This document shows positions 18,377 through 29,995 of a stretch of DNA of 64,000 bases, one piece after another. The DNA comes from Nemophila menziesii (Eukaryota > Streptophyta > Magnoliopsida > Boraginales > Hydrophyllaceae). The stretch covers positions 27,280,144 through 27,344,143 of the forward strand of contig JARWIR010000017.1 in assembly GCA_029959085.1 (NCBI GenBank). Reading direction: 5' to 3'. The translations under genes were made by a program, and so were the position numbers. The first letter of the stretch is position 1, and each line of letters begins with the position of its first letter. A model generated the notes under the pieces. That model made no database searches and had not been told where the DNA came from. It saw only the letters and a program-made list of their open reading frames with translations.

Positions 18377-19570
18377 ATGACTAATAGAACATCAATCTTA
18401 TCTAGCAAGAGGGAGGTGAAGAGTAACAAGGGATTGGATTTAAACAAGAAGAAATCAATTGACAAAGGAGCTAGTTCTAAATCAAAGGGTAAAGATAAAT
18501 TGAAGAGTGGGAAACCTTCGTATGATAGTAATGGTAAAAAGCTTTATTTTTATGCAAAGGAGAGAACACAACCTCAACAAGATCCTATACCTATAGAGAA
18601 AGTGGATACTTCAAAGGCCTTGAAGATTTCTGCGGAGAAACAATTAAAAGAACTACCTTTTGCCTATGAGAAAGTATTCAAGGAGGAAATTAGAGATGGA
18701 GAATACAAGAGATTCTTTGAGCTTGGTGAGAAGTTGGGTTGGTCTACGTTCATGGTAAGCCGTTCTGAATTATGTCCTGAATTAGTTTTGGAGTTCTATC
18801 TAGGCCTCTTTAGCCGAGATAGTGATTGTGTTCCGATTAGAGGAAAGTTAGTTCCTTTCACAGTTGAGGAGATTAGGAACCACTTCAAGTTTCAGAATCT
18901 GAAAGGTTTTTGCAAATTTGAGGAAGCAGTTGCTAAACGAAAAATCTTTGATAAGGAATTACTTTTTGAGCATGTTTTAGACAAGGAGAAAGTGCAATTA
19001 CATACGGGAGAATTGAAGGCACCTTGGCCTTACAAATATCTTCAAGCAGATGCTAGAATTTGGCATAATTTCCTTATCCCTAATGTCTTTGGAAACACAC
19101 GAACTTTGGAGGTGACCATGAAGAACGCGCTACTGTTGGACTGTATTTTGAGAGGAGAGGAAGTTGATGTGGCACAGTTGATCTATGAGGAGGTGATACG
19201 ATTCTCGGTCTCTCCTAAATCAGTTTATAATGTTAAATTTCCAACTATGATCACGTGTCTTGTGCGAAAAGCGAATGTGATATTGGGTGAAGAAGAGAAA
19301 CTCGAGTTCAAAACGAGTTATATTGATAATGCATGGATCAAGGACAGCCTTCGAAAAATGGGTTCTACTCGAGTCCCGAAGGAAGAAAAGGAGCAATCTT
19401 GGCAAGAGAAGATGGAGGAGCGTTTAACGAAATTTGAAGCAGCTCAAACTTCTTTAGTCAATGATGTGGCACAAATCAATGCTAATCAAGTGCACATCAT
19501 GAAACTCCTTGAGCAATTAACGAGAGGTCCAGCAATTCCAATCTTGGATGTCAATGATGCGAGGCAATAA
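18377..19570 (+). CDS. Athila-1 ORF-B: putative plant transposon protein
   Basis: Intact frame of 397 aa from ATG 18377. The N-terminal 70 residues are Lys/Ser-rich. The central part has SRSELCPELVLEFYLGLF at about 127-144, a GKLVPFTVEEIRNHF segment, ARIWHNFLIPN, and TMKNALLLDCILRGEEVD; this order of motifs matches the family I know as 'putative plant transposon protein' (Pfam Transposase_32), often encoded downstream of pol in plant Ty3/gypsy elements. The C-terminus (about 335-385) has heptad-like spacing and may be a coiled coil. No transposase catalytic triad or envelope-type membrane segment is visible, so neither name should be taken as function. A 420-bp leader precedes it. It must be expressed from its own promoter, a spliced transcript or reinitiation; the sequence does not show which. 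Confidence 0.7.
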   Translation: MTNRTSILSSKREVKSNKGLDLNKKKSIDKGASSKSKGKDKLKSGKPSYDSNGKKLYFYAKERTQPQQDPIPIEKVDTSKALKISAEKQLKELPFAYEKVFKEEIRDGEYKRFFELGEKLGWSTFMVSRSELCPELVLEFYLGLFSRDSDCVPIRGKLVPFTVEEIRNHFKFQNLKGFCKFEEAVAKRKIFDKELLFEHVLDKEKVQLHTGELKAPWPYKYLQADARIWHNFLIPNVFGNTRTLEVTMKNALLLDCILRGEEVDVAQLIYEEVIRFSVSPKSVYNVKFPTMITCLVRKANVILGEEEKLEFKTSYIDNAWIKDSLRKMGSTRVPKEEKEQSWQEKMEERLTKFEAAQTSLVNDVAQINANQVHIMKLLEQLTRGPAIPILDVNDARQ

Positions 19571-21157
19571 GCCTCGAGAGTATGTTCTCTTTCTTCCTTA
19601 CCATTTCTGTAAATATGTCTATCTGCTAATTTTAATTTCTGTTTTCGAGTCTTTTTTTTTTTTTCGAGTCGTGGGGACACGGCTCATTTTTGAGTTGGGG
19701 GTGTGGGGATTCGTTGTCTCTCATCTCCATTTTTCTGTTTTTGAGTGAAATTAAAATTTTTGATGCATGGGAATTAGATGTAGAGTGTGTTTAATAGCTT
19801 GAAAGCATAAGCTCAGTAGGTTAATGATAGTAAGTGATATGTTTATGAGCTATGTATTTGTATACTTTGAGTATTTGCAGGAAAACACACGTTGATAGTA
19901 AAGAAAGATTAGTGAGCAATGCGATAGAAAGTATGTTCGATCTCAGGGAACCTTGAAAAGTGTGTAGGCCGTGAGATCCAAGCTAGTTGAAAAACCATTT
20001 GATGAAAGTGCTAAAGGTAAGAAATTTTCTGAATTACATAGTGTAGAAAGTGATCAAGGCGGTTCTTTCATATTTTTAAGCCTTTGAAGCCTTTTTATAC
20101 CTTCTCACCTTGTGATTTTTGAGTTTAATAGTTATATCCTTCTTAGCCCCTTCTAGCCTTTCTAAAGCCTTTTTATTGAAACACATTATAAGCCATATCC
20201 TTTAGATTTTAGGACTTTTCCATATGACCCGCACTCGAATCGCGATGCTTAGACAGTTGTTTTAGAGCTTGAGTTTGGGGTGGTGGGTCCACCATTATGG
20301 GAGTTATTATGTTGGGAATTTAAGAGCTTATTATTGTGCTTTGTGCTTTATATTGAAGATGTTTTACAGCATTGTATTGTAACCCTTTGCCGGGGTAATA
20401 GTGAATGAAAAAGAAGCTTCGAGCTAATTTTGCCAACAAGGGCATTAAAAGAAAAAAATATATATATGAGAAAATTAGCGTGATATCTCAACATTAAAAG
20501 AGAGTCATAGCTATAGAAAAGAGAATTGAATTGAAAAGAAAAGAGAATATATATATTCGGACCGGCAAAGTGGATTTTTATGAACATCTTAAAACTTAAT
20601 TGGGTTATTGGGGATGCTAAATTGTGCATCAAGGAATTCAGTGGGTTGAGTGAGAAACGTTTTATGAGAGTAACTCAAGCTCTAGGGCGATTCGTTGATG
20701 GCTAGTGAGGAGAGAGCCAAAAGCTCACTCCAAATTATCCAAATATACTATCATACCGTCCCTAAGCCTACATTACAACCTTAAAGACCTTGTGATTCTT
20801 TGTTATGTAATTGAGAAGTGATTGAGCCATTAGAGATTAGTTAAGTGGATTCTTGGATACTAGTGAGGTTTGATGAACAATCTATAGCTCTCAAGGGGAA
20901 CTGAGTAAAGTCCCAATCCTTCTTACATTGCGAAACTAATCTGATCTTGAAATCAAGCCGTGTTGACTGTGGATATGAGAAGTGTACAGGTATGTAGTTT
21001 ATGAATATTATTGCATGAAATTTTCTGAGTTATGTGCTTTAAGTTTATAAGTTTATTCTATATATTCTGCTATGTTTTTCCCTTGTGTTGAGAATTTTAT
21101 AAGTGTGTATTTCTAGACTTCCCTATATTTTATCTTTTATTGTATCGGGACGATACA
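19571..21157 (+). other. Non-coding 3' region of Athila-1
   Basis: About 1.6 kb without a supported gene between ORF-B and the right LTR. Athila-2 carries a homologous stretch on its minus strand (31530-33040), for example the segment around TCAACGAATCGCCCTAGAGC at 31962. Conservation despite no coding frame suggests cis-acting or structural use. Confidence 0.6.
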
Positions 21158-21175
21158 ACTTTGAGTTGGGGGTCT
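21158..21175 (+). other. Polypurine tract of Athila-1
   Basis: ACTTTGAGTTGGGGGTCT directly precedes the right LTR. The purine-rich core GAGTTGGGGG is the expected plus-strand primer. The same motif abuts the Athila-2 3' LTR on the minus strand (31501 onward). Confidence 0.75.
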
Positions 21176-22704
21176 TGATGTCTCCTCATTTGTGATAGAT
21201 TTATGTTAAGATGAAACATCATTTTTAGTGTTTTAGAAGTCAATAATGTCGATTTTCTTGAGTTTTAGTGCACTTTCCTATTTTGTGTCTTGATTTGTAG
21301 AATTAATGTTTTTAGAGCATATTGGGTTTAATTGTTTATTTAGTGTGTAGCTTTAAAGATAATTATGGAGATTAATTAGAGTCCAAGTCAAAGACAACAA
21401 CTTATGGAAGGAGATATGCATGGTAATTAGAGATAAGGAAAGAATTGCTAAAAAGATGGAAAAGGAAAAGCTGCCTAAAACTGGGATTCTGCAAAGATAG
21501 GCGTTTTTACCTAATAAAGAGGCCGAATTTGGTAGATTACTCCTAAAGGGCGTAGGAAATTCTGTTGCGATTCTTTTGGTATCTTGTGGAGCAAAATCGG
21601 ACCAATAATAAAGAAGTTATGACCAAAACAACGCAGCAGTGTTTATCTTTATTTCCATACGAATTTGAGTTGGGCTAGAAGTCCATTACCTTAACTCTTC
21701 CTCAAGAAAACGAATTAGGTCTTCAAAACACCTATAAATACACCCTTATATCACTTGTAAATCATCCTTGCCTCATAGTAATTAGTTCTTAAGGTTTTAT
21801 TCTTCCAGTTTATTGTAGAGAGCAAGATGATGTCTTTTAGTATTTCTTTTAGTTTATTTCCTTCAGGTATGAACTAAACCTCCCATAGCTTGGGTTTTGC
21901 ATATGTATAATCTATGAATTCTAATTCTTCTATCTAAATTTCTTTGGGAATTATATGTTTTAATCTGATATTAGCTTCTTACTTTATATTTGCTTATGTG
22001 TTTTGATTTAATGTCTTTCCTAGAATTGATCACTTTAGGATTGTTTTAAGAGTAGTTAGATGTTCTCCTTGACAGGGTGTTTAACTATTGAACCACCACA
22101 TAATGTCTAGTGTCGATAGCAGTTCTGACAAAACATACTTCTAACTAGATAGTCATTAAGGTTTGTTTTAACCACAGTATCACCAAGACTTGCAGTATTT
22201 GCTTAGGGCCTTAGTGGCGTTTGATAACCCTATTTTAAATCACTTCTTGGTTGTGACGTAGCCCCCTTAGTCGCTCTCAAGGTCTAAGGTAGTGGAATTT
22301 AGAATCCTGACTAAGTATTACCAAGAGCTAATATTCTCCCTTATGAACTAGATCTATAGATAGAATTAGAAGGATTAGTGCATACTAGCAAAACCTAAGC
22401 TATACTTCTCATCTCATATTCTTAATCTTTTACTTTATTGTCTTTATTTTCCTAGTTTTAATTTAGTTTTAATTCATAAATTCGAAAAACCAAATATTTA
22501 TTTACTGTCTTCTAGTTATTTACTTTTACTCGTTATCTGTTCCTACGCGTTTAACACACTTAAGTCCCTGAGAACGAACTCTACTTATCATTAAAACTTG
22601 CATACGTCCTGTAATACTTGCAGTACTGTGCCTGTCTAGGGTGAGAGTGCATAGTTTTCCATACTTAATTTGATCTTATTTTTATCACACCCTAGGCGAC
22701 ACCA
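21176..22704 (+). repeat. Right LTR of Athila-1
   Basis: 1,529 bp, the same length as the left LTR and identical wherever compared. TATA box at 21733-21740. Followed by the TSD AAAAG (22705-22709). Confidence 0.93.
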
Positions 22705-22709
22705 AAAAG

Positions 22710-25144
22710 AAAGTCAAATAAGCATGTTGCGGCAGTCAAAATCGATATGGCAAAAGCATATGATCAAGTTAATTGGGGATTTTTAATTCAAACTTTGAAA
22801 GCTATGGGTTTTTGTGATAAATGGACAGACTGGATATATAATTGCATATCGTCGGTCTCTTTGCAAGTTAAAGTCAATGGACAAAGACTTAAGAAATTCT
22901 CACCAACCAGGGGAATTAGACAAGGCGATCCATTATCCCCTCTTCTTTTTTCAATCCTCACTGAAAGCCTTATTCGACTAATTAATTATCAATGTCGGAG
23001 AGGATGCATAAAAGGTATTAGATTCACTAGGAACTGTCCAAGCCTTACGCACCTATTATTCGCAGATGACGCTCTTTTTTTCATTAACATTGATGCTAAG
23101 GAGATTGAAACTTTCAAAGATACTATAAATCTTTTATGTCAAGCATCGGGTCAAAGGATCAACTTCCAAAAATCATCAATCTTATTCAGCAAAGGAACAC
23201 CTGAAAGTACATGTGAAGAAGTAGCCAGAAATCTAAATGTTACAAGAACATCTTCATTCGGAAAATATTTGGGAATTCCTTTCTCTCTTAAAAGAGCAAA
23301 ATTGGAAAATCTGAACTATATTAAAGATAAGCTTCTAAACAAATCTTCTAACTATTTTGCTAATTTACTGTCGGATGGAGGTAAGGAGATACTTATCAAA
23401 GTTGTACTTCAAACAATACCAAATTATGCGATGTCCATATTTGAATTCCCTAAATCATTATGTAAGAAGTTATCAGGAATTATAGCAAACTTTTGGTGGG
23501 ACTCAAGCAATAAGAAGAGAATTCATTGGGTAAAATGGAAAAGAATTGCAAGAGCTAAAAATATTGGAGGAATTGGATTTAGAGATTTCCAAAAGATGAA
23601 TTTAACACTCTTAGCCAAACAAGCATGGAGAATAATGGACAATCCTAACTCGCTAGTAGCTAAGGTTCTTAAAGGTATATATTCTCCGTTTGATAGTTTC
23701 TTTAATGCAAAATTATCTAATAAGAGATCATGGAGTTGGGCTAGCATATATAAAGGAATTAAATTCATCAAACAACACTCAATTTGGAGAATTGGAAATG
23801 GCCTGAGTATCAACATATGGGATCATAAATGGGTCAATAATAGGATAACTCTGGAGAGACCAGCTGGATGCAAAGTGGAATATGTAGCACAACTTCTTAA
23901 TGAGAACATGACAAATTGGAATGTGGAACTACTTAGACAATTATTCCCTCCGAACATAGTAAGTGATATTTGCAAGATACCGTGCTTAATTAGCAAAAAA
24001 GATGATAAGATGATCTGGCCTTTCTCAAAAGACGGTATTTACAGTACGAAGTCAGGATATCATAGAATGGTCGATTTGGAAATTCACAATGAAGGCCAAT
24101 CATCATCACAAGGTAAACATGAAAATAGTGACCTTTGGGAAATCATTTGGAAATCAAATGTCATGAATAAGATCAGGGCCTTTGGCTGGAAAATATGCAA
24201 TGGAGCCATACCCACTAAAAGAAACCTTAAAATAAGGAAATGTATCAAAGATGATATATGCGGTGGTGCGATTTAGGTAAAGAAGATATAGAGCATCTCT
24301 TTATTAAATGTCCCCTAAGTATGGAGATTTGGGCCAAATCGAGGCTACAATTGCTTATTGATAAAGAGAAGAAATACGAACTGGGAGATTGGTTAACTGA
24401 AACACGTAAAAAATATATCAAAAATGGTTGGGATCAGAATGAGGTCACGTCTTATCTGCTACTAACTCTTTGGAACATATGGAAGGCGAAAATGAAGGGA
24501 TTTCATGAAAAATCTCCATGGGTAGTCAAAGATATCCTGTTTAAAATTCAATCAACAATGGACGATATGTTTAAAAATAGAGATATTATTAAGAAGAGCA
24601 TAAAAGAAATCAACAAAAAAAGAGTTGGTAATAATGAGGAAGAGTTGATTGAGAATAACCCTATTCTTTCAGATGATGCATAATATATCTTTATGAGTGA
24701 TGCCTCTTTCAAAAAGGAATATGAACCTGCAGGAATGGTGGCAATTGCTATTGATAAAGAAGGTAAAGTGGCCCATAGGATTGAGTCGAGATCTATAATT
24801 AGGAGTTCTATTGAAAGAGAATGTTGGGCGGTCCTTCTTGCTATGAGAAGGGTGGCTAGTTGTGATTTACGGAGTGCCTCTTCTACTCCGACAACCTTGA
24901 ATTGATTCAAGGTATTTCAAGAGAAGCAGGTCTTCGATGGCAAATTTCACCTTTCATTGCCGAAATGAAGAGCTGGTTGGCGAAGTTCCCTAGTTGGAAG
25001 GTCAACTTCGTTAATAGGAAGTTTAATAACGTCACAGATCTCGCAGCTAAAAGTGCAAGACGGAACATTGATACGTCGAAATGGAAGAATGGTTCCTTAA
25101 ATGATTTTTATATTTTCTTAAAATCGTTGTATAAACGCTCTTAA
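22710..25144 (+). pseudogene. LINE-A ORF2, 3' part: RT core, zf-RVT and RNase H
   Basis: The frame picks up where it stopped at 12817. RT: VKIDMAKAYDQVNW (motif A), PTRGIRQGDPLSPLLF (motif B), and LLFADDALFF with the YxDD-type catalytic FADD. The connection region runs to 24276, then a stop and a frame change; zf-RVT continues at 24258-24683 with EHLFIKCPLSMEIW. RNase H follows at 24693-25144, with MSDASF as the first Asp motif, an ERECWAVLLAM segment and VNRKFNNVTDLAAKSA at the end, again broken once near 24905. RT motifs are intact in this copy, but several breaks elsewhere make the protein non-functional. Confidence 0.92.
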
Positions 25145-25183
25145 TGTTTTCTTTTTCCTGACAAAAAAAAAAAACGAACACCC

Positions 25184-25461
25184 ATTATTATGCATTGTAC
25201 AAATCTCAAAAAACACCATACAACCATTACTTATCATGTAATGGGCAAGGTTTAGGAATTCAAAATTGAAAACATATTTGAAACATCTAATTCTCTTATT
25301 CATCAATTTCTGATCATTTTGATTTTACAGTTACAGTGTCATTTTTATTTAATTTTTTTTTGATAAGAACTTCTTGTTTTACATATATTTATATAGCAAC
25401 TATTAAACCAAATCCACCATTATTTAATATACGGAATCATATATTGAATCACGGTATACAC
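25184..25461. other. Short spacer between LINE-A and the copia element
   Basis: AT-rich; no gene or repeat recognised. Confidence 0.4.
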
Positions 25462-26420
25462 TTTTGGTAAATAGTGAAAATCACCGGTTAAAAACAATAG
25501 AAATAGAAATCCAGATAAGAAATATTTCAATTCAAAGTAAGCTATCTATTACAGTAAATGCAATAATACAAACGAAACTTACACGAAATCAAAAAGCTAA
25601 CAACAAATTACACAGAAATAAAATGGCGTTAAAAAGATATTTCGGCGTACCGGTTATCTCTAACATAGAGTTTCTACACTAATATTTTTAGATAAGTAGA
25701 AAGTAATTTGTTTATTCTTTTCTGATTCGTTTTGTAGCTAAGACAAATGAGGAGTTGTTGTATTTATAGGGAAGTAGGTGAGGAGAAAGCTTTGTCAGAA
25801 ACGTCCCAGTTAATGCCCTTGATTGCGTCCATAATTGGCTCTTGATTGACTGACGTTTTGATTGACACATATGTTACATGGTTTAATTTCCAGCTATGAA
25901 TCTGGACAGTATGTTGACTTGATTCATTCTCGTGTTGACCAAGTTCTGTAACAGTTGACTGGTGCGTAATTGGTGGAGGTTTGTCTTCTGGTGCGTAATT
26001 GGTGGACGTTTGTCTTCTGGCTGAAAGGATTTGACTTGCCACCGACTACTATAAGAAACAGTCTTCTTCCACTGGAGCCTCTTATGAAAACTAGTTTCAT
26101 TTTTCATTTTTTGACTCCCCAAACTCCCCAACTCCCCCACGAGCCCACGCCCACGTCGCGCCGGGTCGGGCGGGTGGTGGTGGTGCGCATCTGGGCTTTG
26201 CCTTTTCCCTTTTGGCTTTCCATATCCTTTAGAGATTTTGGTAAAAATATATAGGTAACCTATTTTAAGCTAATGTATTTTCTATCTCTGCTCCTATGTG
26301 GGACATTTTCTACACAAAAAAGTGTCTTTTCCACTTCTCCCATAAGAACATGAAAATAACTAAAATTAATGCCTTGTTTGAAATTATTTAAACAAACTCG
26401 ATTAATTACAAATTCCAACA
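25462..26420 (-). repeat. 3' LTR of Copia-1
   Basis: 959 bp. On the minus strand it starts TGTTGGAATTTG; a TATA box (TATAAATA) sits at 25761-25768 read on the minus strand. Contains a GC-rich stretch at about 26130-26200, unlike the rest. Confidence 0.85.
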
Positions 26421-27745
26421 ATCCCCCACTCAGGGTCTTTGGGAGAGAAGGTGATTGGGTTTCCATAACTGTCAGTATCTGGGTGAATTATACTTAAGTG
26501 GCAATATCTTTCGATTTAAATTGACACGTAGTGAAGTGAGGCAGCCACCAAATTGCATTTAAGTGAACTTACTCTTGAACTTAACGGTTTTGATCGAGAC
26601 CCCCGCAACACATACTCTAATCTACTGAAAGTTACAGTTTCCTCGAATATCACCCTTCAGTTAGTTCATCAAGTCCTTCTCTAGGGATCACCCCTTGCGG
26701 GACATGAACTTTGTGGACTTATTCATATGAGATAATTAGGGACGTCTCCGTAATTTCTATCATAAATGTTGAGTCTCACTTTTGACCCTGAATTCATCAA
26801 TTACTTCTCAAAAGGACCACCATATGATGGCTATGAATTCATTATGAGTTGAACACTCATCCTCGTGTTCCTTCTAGAATGATACGCTTTATAAGTGAAT
26901 TCATCAAGTCCTTATCAATAGGATTACCACGAGTGGCCATGAATTCATTAAGACGATTTATACATTCGTGTCATATCCCATGACTATTGAGTCTATTGTA
27001 TTTGGTCCAATTGTGACCGTACTTAGTACTCGGGAAAATTTTGCTAGACATCCCCACATTTGAGTTAGTGGGCCAGAACCGATCATCACAGCCTTTAGCT
27101 ATGTTATTACTTAGGGGTGTAAGCACTAAGTTCGTCGATAATTCCGTTAAAGTCACAAAGCTATTTTAAGGGATTCTAAACAATATTCGCGTCTTACGTC
27201 TTTTGATTTAGCAAAATAGTTGGTTTTCAACCTCGGCCTTATATTTTATAAACATATGTTCTGTTTCACTTTTAGTATTAGGGGATATACTCTCATAAAC
27301 CTAGACTCCTATGAAGGTTATATAGTATGGGTTTTCTCCTTTACTAGCGAAATTTATAAAAACATTTCGGTCTGAATGTACAAATTCTAGTAGTTTAGAT
27401 TTCTCGCGGTTTCATATTAAAAGGTCAGTTTCCCGCGAGTTTGGACTCTACACATATCATATATTTCATAAAGTCATTGACCTTATTAGTCCAGGTGATT
27501 TTTAGCCTTTAATATAAGAGAAAAGAAAGATACCCTAACCTACCATTCCACACATCTAAACATTCAAATAGATAAACAGAATTAGAAATGTCCTTATTAA
27601 AGGTTACAAAGTTCAACCACATAAACCCTTATTTGAAAAGAGAAAAAAAAAGACCTTCCCCACAAACTCATCATTTTGGTACTAGTCATGGGTTACAGTA
27701 TTTAAAATAAACAGACCATTATGTAAAAACCATTTTCCCACAAAC
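26421..27745 (-). other. Non-coding 3' region of Copia-1 with degenerate tandem units
   Basis: No coding frame above about 60 codons. Three related units begin at 26663, 26790 and 26897 (A/GA-TTCATCAA-like starts, each containing ATGAATTCAT or a variant), so the spacing is about 107-127 bp. It replaces the integrase and RT found in autonomous copia elements. Confidence 0.6.
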
Positions 27746-29374
27746 TCATCTTTTTTGGTAATAATTACATCTCCCCCCGAAAACTAGTTTGAGGCCCACT
27801 TTATTAAGAAGATCTATGGAAACCAAGTTCCTACAGAGCGAGGGGACGAAGAGAACATCGATTAACTCAAAGGTCTTACCAGAAGTGAGTTTGAGGGTAA
27901 CTTGTCCTTTCCAGAGGACCGTAGCAGTGGATGAGTCACCGAGGTACACACGTTCACCATTGGTTACTTCCTCGATGTTTTTGAACATGGTTTTGTTTGC
28001 ACAAAAGTATCGTGAAGCCCCCAGTGTCAAGGATCCACTCGCTTTTGTTTTCCACCAAGTAAGCTTCAACCATTGTTGCGTCGATTATTTCTTCAGTTAC
28101 GGTTAGGTTTGCAGCAGGTTTTAGATCAGGAAAGGCTCTAAGCGTACACTCAAAAGATTTGTGTCCTTCTTTACCACAACAATAACAAGCACCCTTAGAT
28201 TTCTGAATCTTACCCGAAGTTTTGAATCTTCCGCCTTGTTTGATGGAGATGTTGCTGTTCTTATTTCCCCCAGATTTGGAATTGTTAGCGCCATATTGGT
28301 TTCCATTTCCTTCAAACCTATCCTTATTACTGTTGGAGTATAAATCTCCTATAACCTGTTCTCCGCCTTCTTCTAATAGTTCGGACTTTTGGTTGAGTTG
28401 GCAATTTAACATGGTATCAGAGCTCCACGGACCTTGAGATCCTGGGTTCGAGTCTCTCCACCGCCACCCACCTCGATATCTCCACGTGCATGGCTTATCC
28501 GTCTCCGTGCATTGCTTAGATCAATCTGTCTCCTCTGCTAAGCATGCACATCTCCTCTAAGCCTGCACGTGAGGGGGCGTGTTGGAGTATAAATCTCCTA
28601 TAACCTGTTCTCCGCCTTCTTCTAATAGTTCAGACTTTTGGTTGAGTTGGCAATTTAACAATTACCTTGGCCAGAACTTTCGACAAGGTTAGCTTTTGAT
28701 GAATGAGAAGGGAAAGAGAGAGACTTATCCTTGAGTCGATTGGCTTCTTCGACTTGCATATGGCTGATGAGTTCTTGGAAAGTCATTTATTTCTTCTTGT
28801 GTTTGAGGTGGTTACGGTATTCACTCCATGATGGGGGAAATTTCTCAAGTAAAATATTGGCTTGAAAAATTTCGCACATCTTCATTCCTTCGGCGATTAC
28901 CTCCGCACATAGGTTTTCATACACATGAAGTTGTTCAGTCACAGGTTTATGATCGGTAAGAATAGTGTTATACCAGTTACCTATGACGTATTTCTTTTTA
29001 CCAAAATCATCAGCCGAATACTTTTTCTCAAAAGTTTCTCATATGACCTTTGCCGGCTTTTCTTTGGCAAGTAGATAAAAAATGGAATTCAAAACATTAT
29101 TCAACATCCAGCCCCGAGCTATTGTATTCGATCTTTTGAACTTGCCTACGAGTGCAAGATATTTAGATTGTTCTTCTTCAGTAGGAACTCCGTTTTCCAC
29201 CGTAAGTGGAGGATCTTCGACTATAGCGAAGTCGAGTTCGTAATGTTCAAGACAGATCAAGATCTTTTGTGCCCAACGCTTGTAGTTGGAACCATTAAGC
29301 GGCTCTAACTTATTCACGTCGGGAAAAGCCTTTGCATTCAAGGATGAAGCAACTGCCGAATTTGGAAACGCCAA
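27746..29374 (-). pseudogene. Copia-1 gag and partial protease, interrupted by a TRIM
   Basis: Gag (UBN2 type) runs from about 29374 on the minus strand; the family start ATGGCGTTTCC is here TTGGCGTTTCC, so the start codon is lost. LEPLNGSNYKRWAQKIL is near the N-terminus. The frame is broken between 29040 and 28690. After the TRIM (28331-28660) it continues with a knuckle CYCCGKEGHKSFEC at about 28155-28200, then the protease start WILDTG at about 28040, where a frameshift separates it from GDSSTATVLWKGQVTLKL (27746-28069). Downstream pol domains are absent. Not functional. Confidence 0.85.
28331..28660 (+). mobile_element. TRIM (terminal-repeat retrotransposon in miniature), 330 bp
   Basis: Two 81-bp direct repeats, 28331-28411 and 28580-28660, differ at one base (TCGGAC or TCAGAC) and have TG...CA ends. 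The PBS TGGTATCAGAGC (28412-28423), complementary to initiator tRNA-Met, follows the left repeat directly. A short purine-rich GTGAGGGGGCG (about 28569-28579) abuts the right repeat. The internal region is only 168 bp and non-coding. The 5-bp TSD ATTAC is present at 28326-28330 and 28661-28665. It is inserted in the gag of Copia-1 in the opposite orientation. At 330 bp it is among the smallest LTR elements and must move with supplied proteins. The one-base repeat difference indicates a young insertion. Confidence 0.93.
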
Positions 29375-29416
29375 TTCATAAAAAAACCGTTGATATAAAA
29401 GAATATATTTTTAAAT

Positions 29417-29995
29417 TGTTGGTAAATAGTGAAAATCACCGGTTATAAACAATAGAAATAGAAATCCAGATAAAAAATATTTCAATTCAAGTAAACTATT
29501 GATAACAGTAAATGAAATAATACAAATAAAAAAGCCAACAACAAATTACACGAAAATATAATGGCGTTAAAAAGATATTCTGGCATACCGGTTATCTCTA
29601 ACAGAGAGTTTCTACACTAATATTTTTAGAGAAGTAGAAAGTAATTTGTTTTATCTTTTCTGATTTGTTTTGTTGCTAAGACAAATGAGGAGTTGTTGTA
29701 TTTATTGGGGAGTAGGTGAGGAGAAAGCTTTATCAGAAACGTCCCAATTAATTCCCTTGATTGCCTCCATAACTAGCCCTTGATTGACTGACGTTTTAAT
29801 TTCCAGCAATGAATTTGGACGCTATGTTGACTTGATTCATTCCCGTGTTGACCAAATTCTATAAAAGTTGACTGGTGCGTAATTGGTGGAGGCTTGTCTT
29901 CTGGTGCGTAATTGGTGGACGTTTGTCTTCTGGCTGAAAGAAAATGACTTGCCACCGACTACTATAAGAAATAGTCTTCTTCCACTAGAGCTTAG
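29417..29995 (-). repeat. 5' LTR of Copia-1, first segment
   Basis: Begins TGTTGGTAAATAG and matches 25462-26080 of the 3' LTR. It is cut at 29995 by Athila-2 and continues at 37411. Confidence 0.85.

Larger units (their letters stand above)
12818..22704 (+). mobile_element. Athila-1: non-autonomous Athila-type Ty3/gypsy retrotransposon with indistinguishable LTRs
   Basis: A 9,887-bp element with LTRs at 12818-14346 and 21176-22704, both 1,529 bp, starting TGATGTCTCC and ending CACCA, with no difference seen on reading through both. It has a tRNA-Asp-type PBS, a gag-protease frame, a short integrase-C-terminus-like tail, a hairpin, a GC-rich tandem-repeat island, a second ORF, and a polypurine tract just before the right LTR. 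RT, RNase H and the integrase core are missing, so movement would need proteins from another element. Identical LTRs and a perfect TSD point to a very recent insertion into LINE-A ORF2. Gag and protease sequence style and the PBS are Athila-like. Confidence 0.93.
9080..25172 (+). mobile_element. LINE-A: full-length L1 LINE, split by Athila-1
   Basis: An 11-bp duplication, AACGAACACCC, occurs at 9069-9079 and again at 25173-25183 directly after a 12-A tail. Between them lie a 5' UTR, an ORF1-position frame, ORF2 (endonuclease, RT, zf-RVT, RNase H) and the tail. Removing the 9,887-bp Athila-1 insertion and one 5-bp TSD leaves about 6.2 kb, the normal full length for a plant L1. ORF2 carries several frameshifts and stops, so this copy is dead. 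The intact 5' end with matching TSDs makes it possible to say that the unusual upstream frame belongs to the LINE. Confidence 0.82.

Noticed and set aside
26660..26980. CRISPR-like regular repeats
   Set aside because: Plant genome; three degenerate long units within a retroelement, without short identical repeats and unique spacers.
28331..28412. N-terminal extension of the Copia-1 gag frame (reading MLNCQLNQKSELLEEGG)
   Set aside because: This is the TRIM terminal repeat read backwards; the true gag continues on the far side of the TRIM.
28440..28475. A tRNA gene suggested by GGGTTCGAGTC within the TRIM
   Set aside because: No cloverleaf or acceptor stem can be formed; it is part of the TRIM internal region after the PBS.
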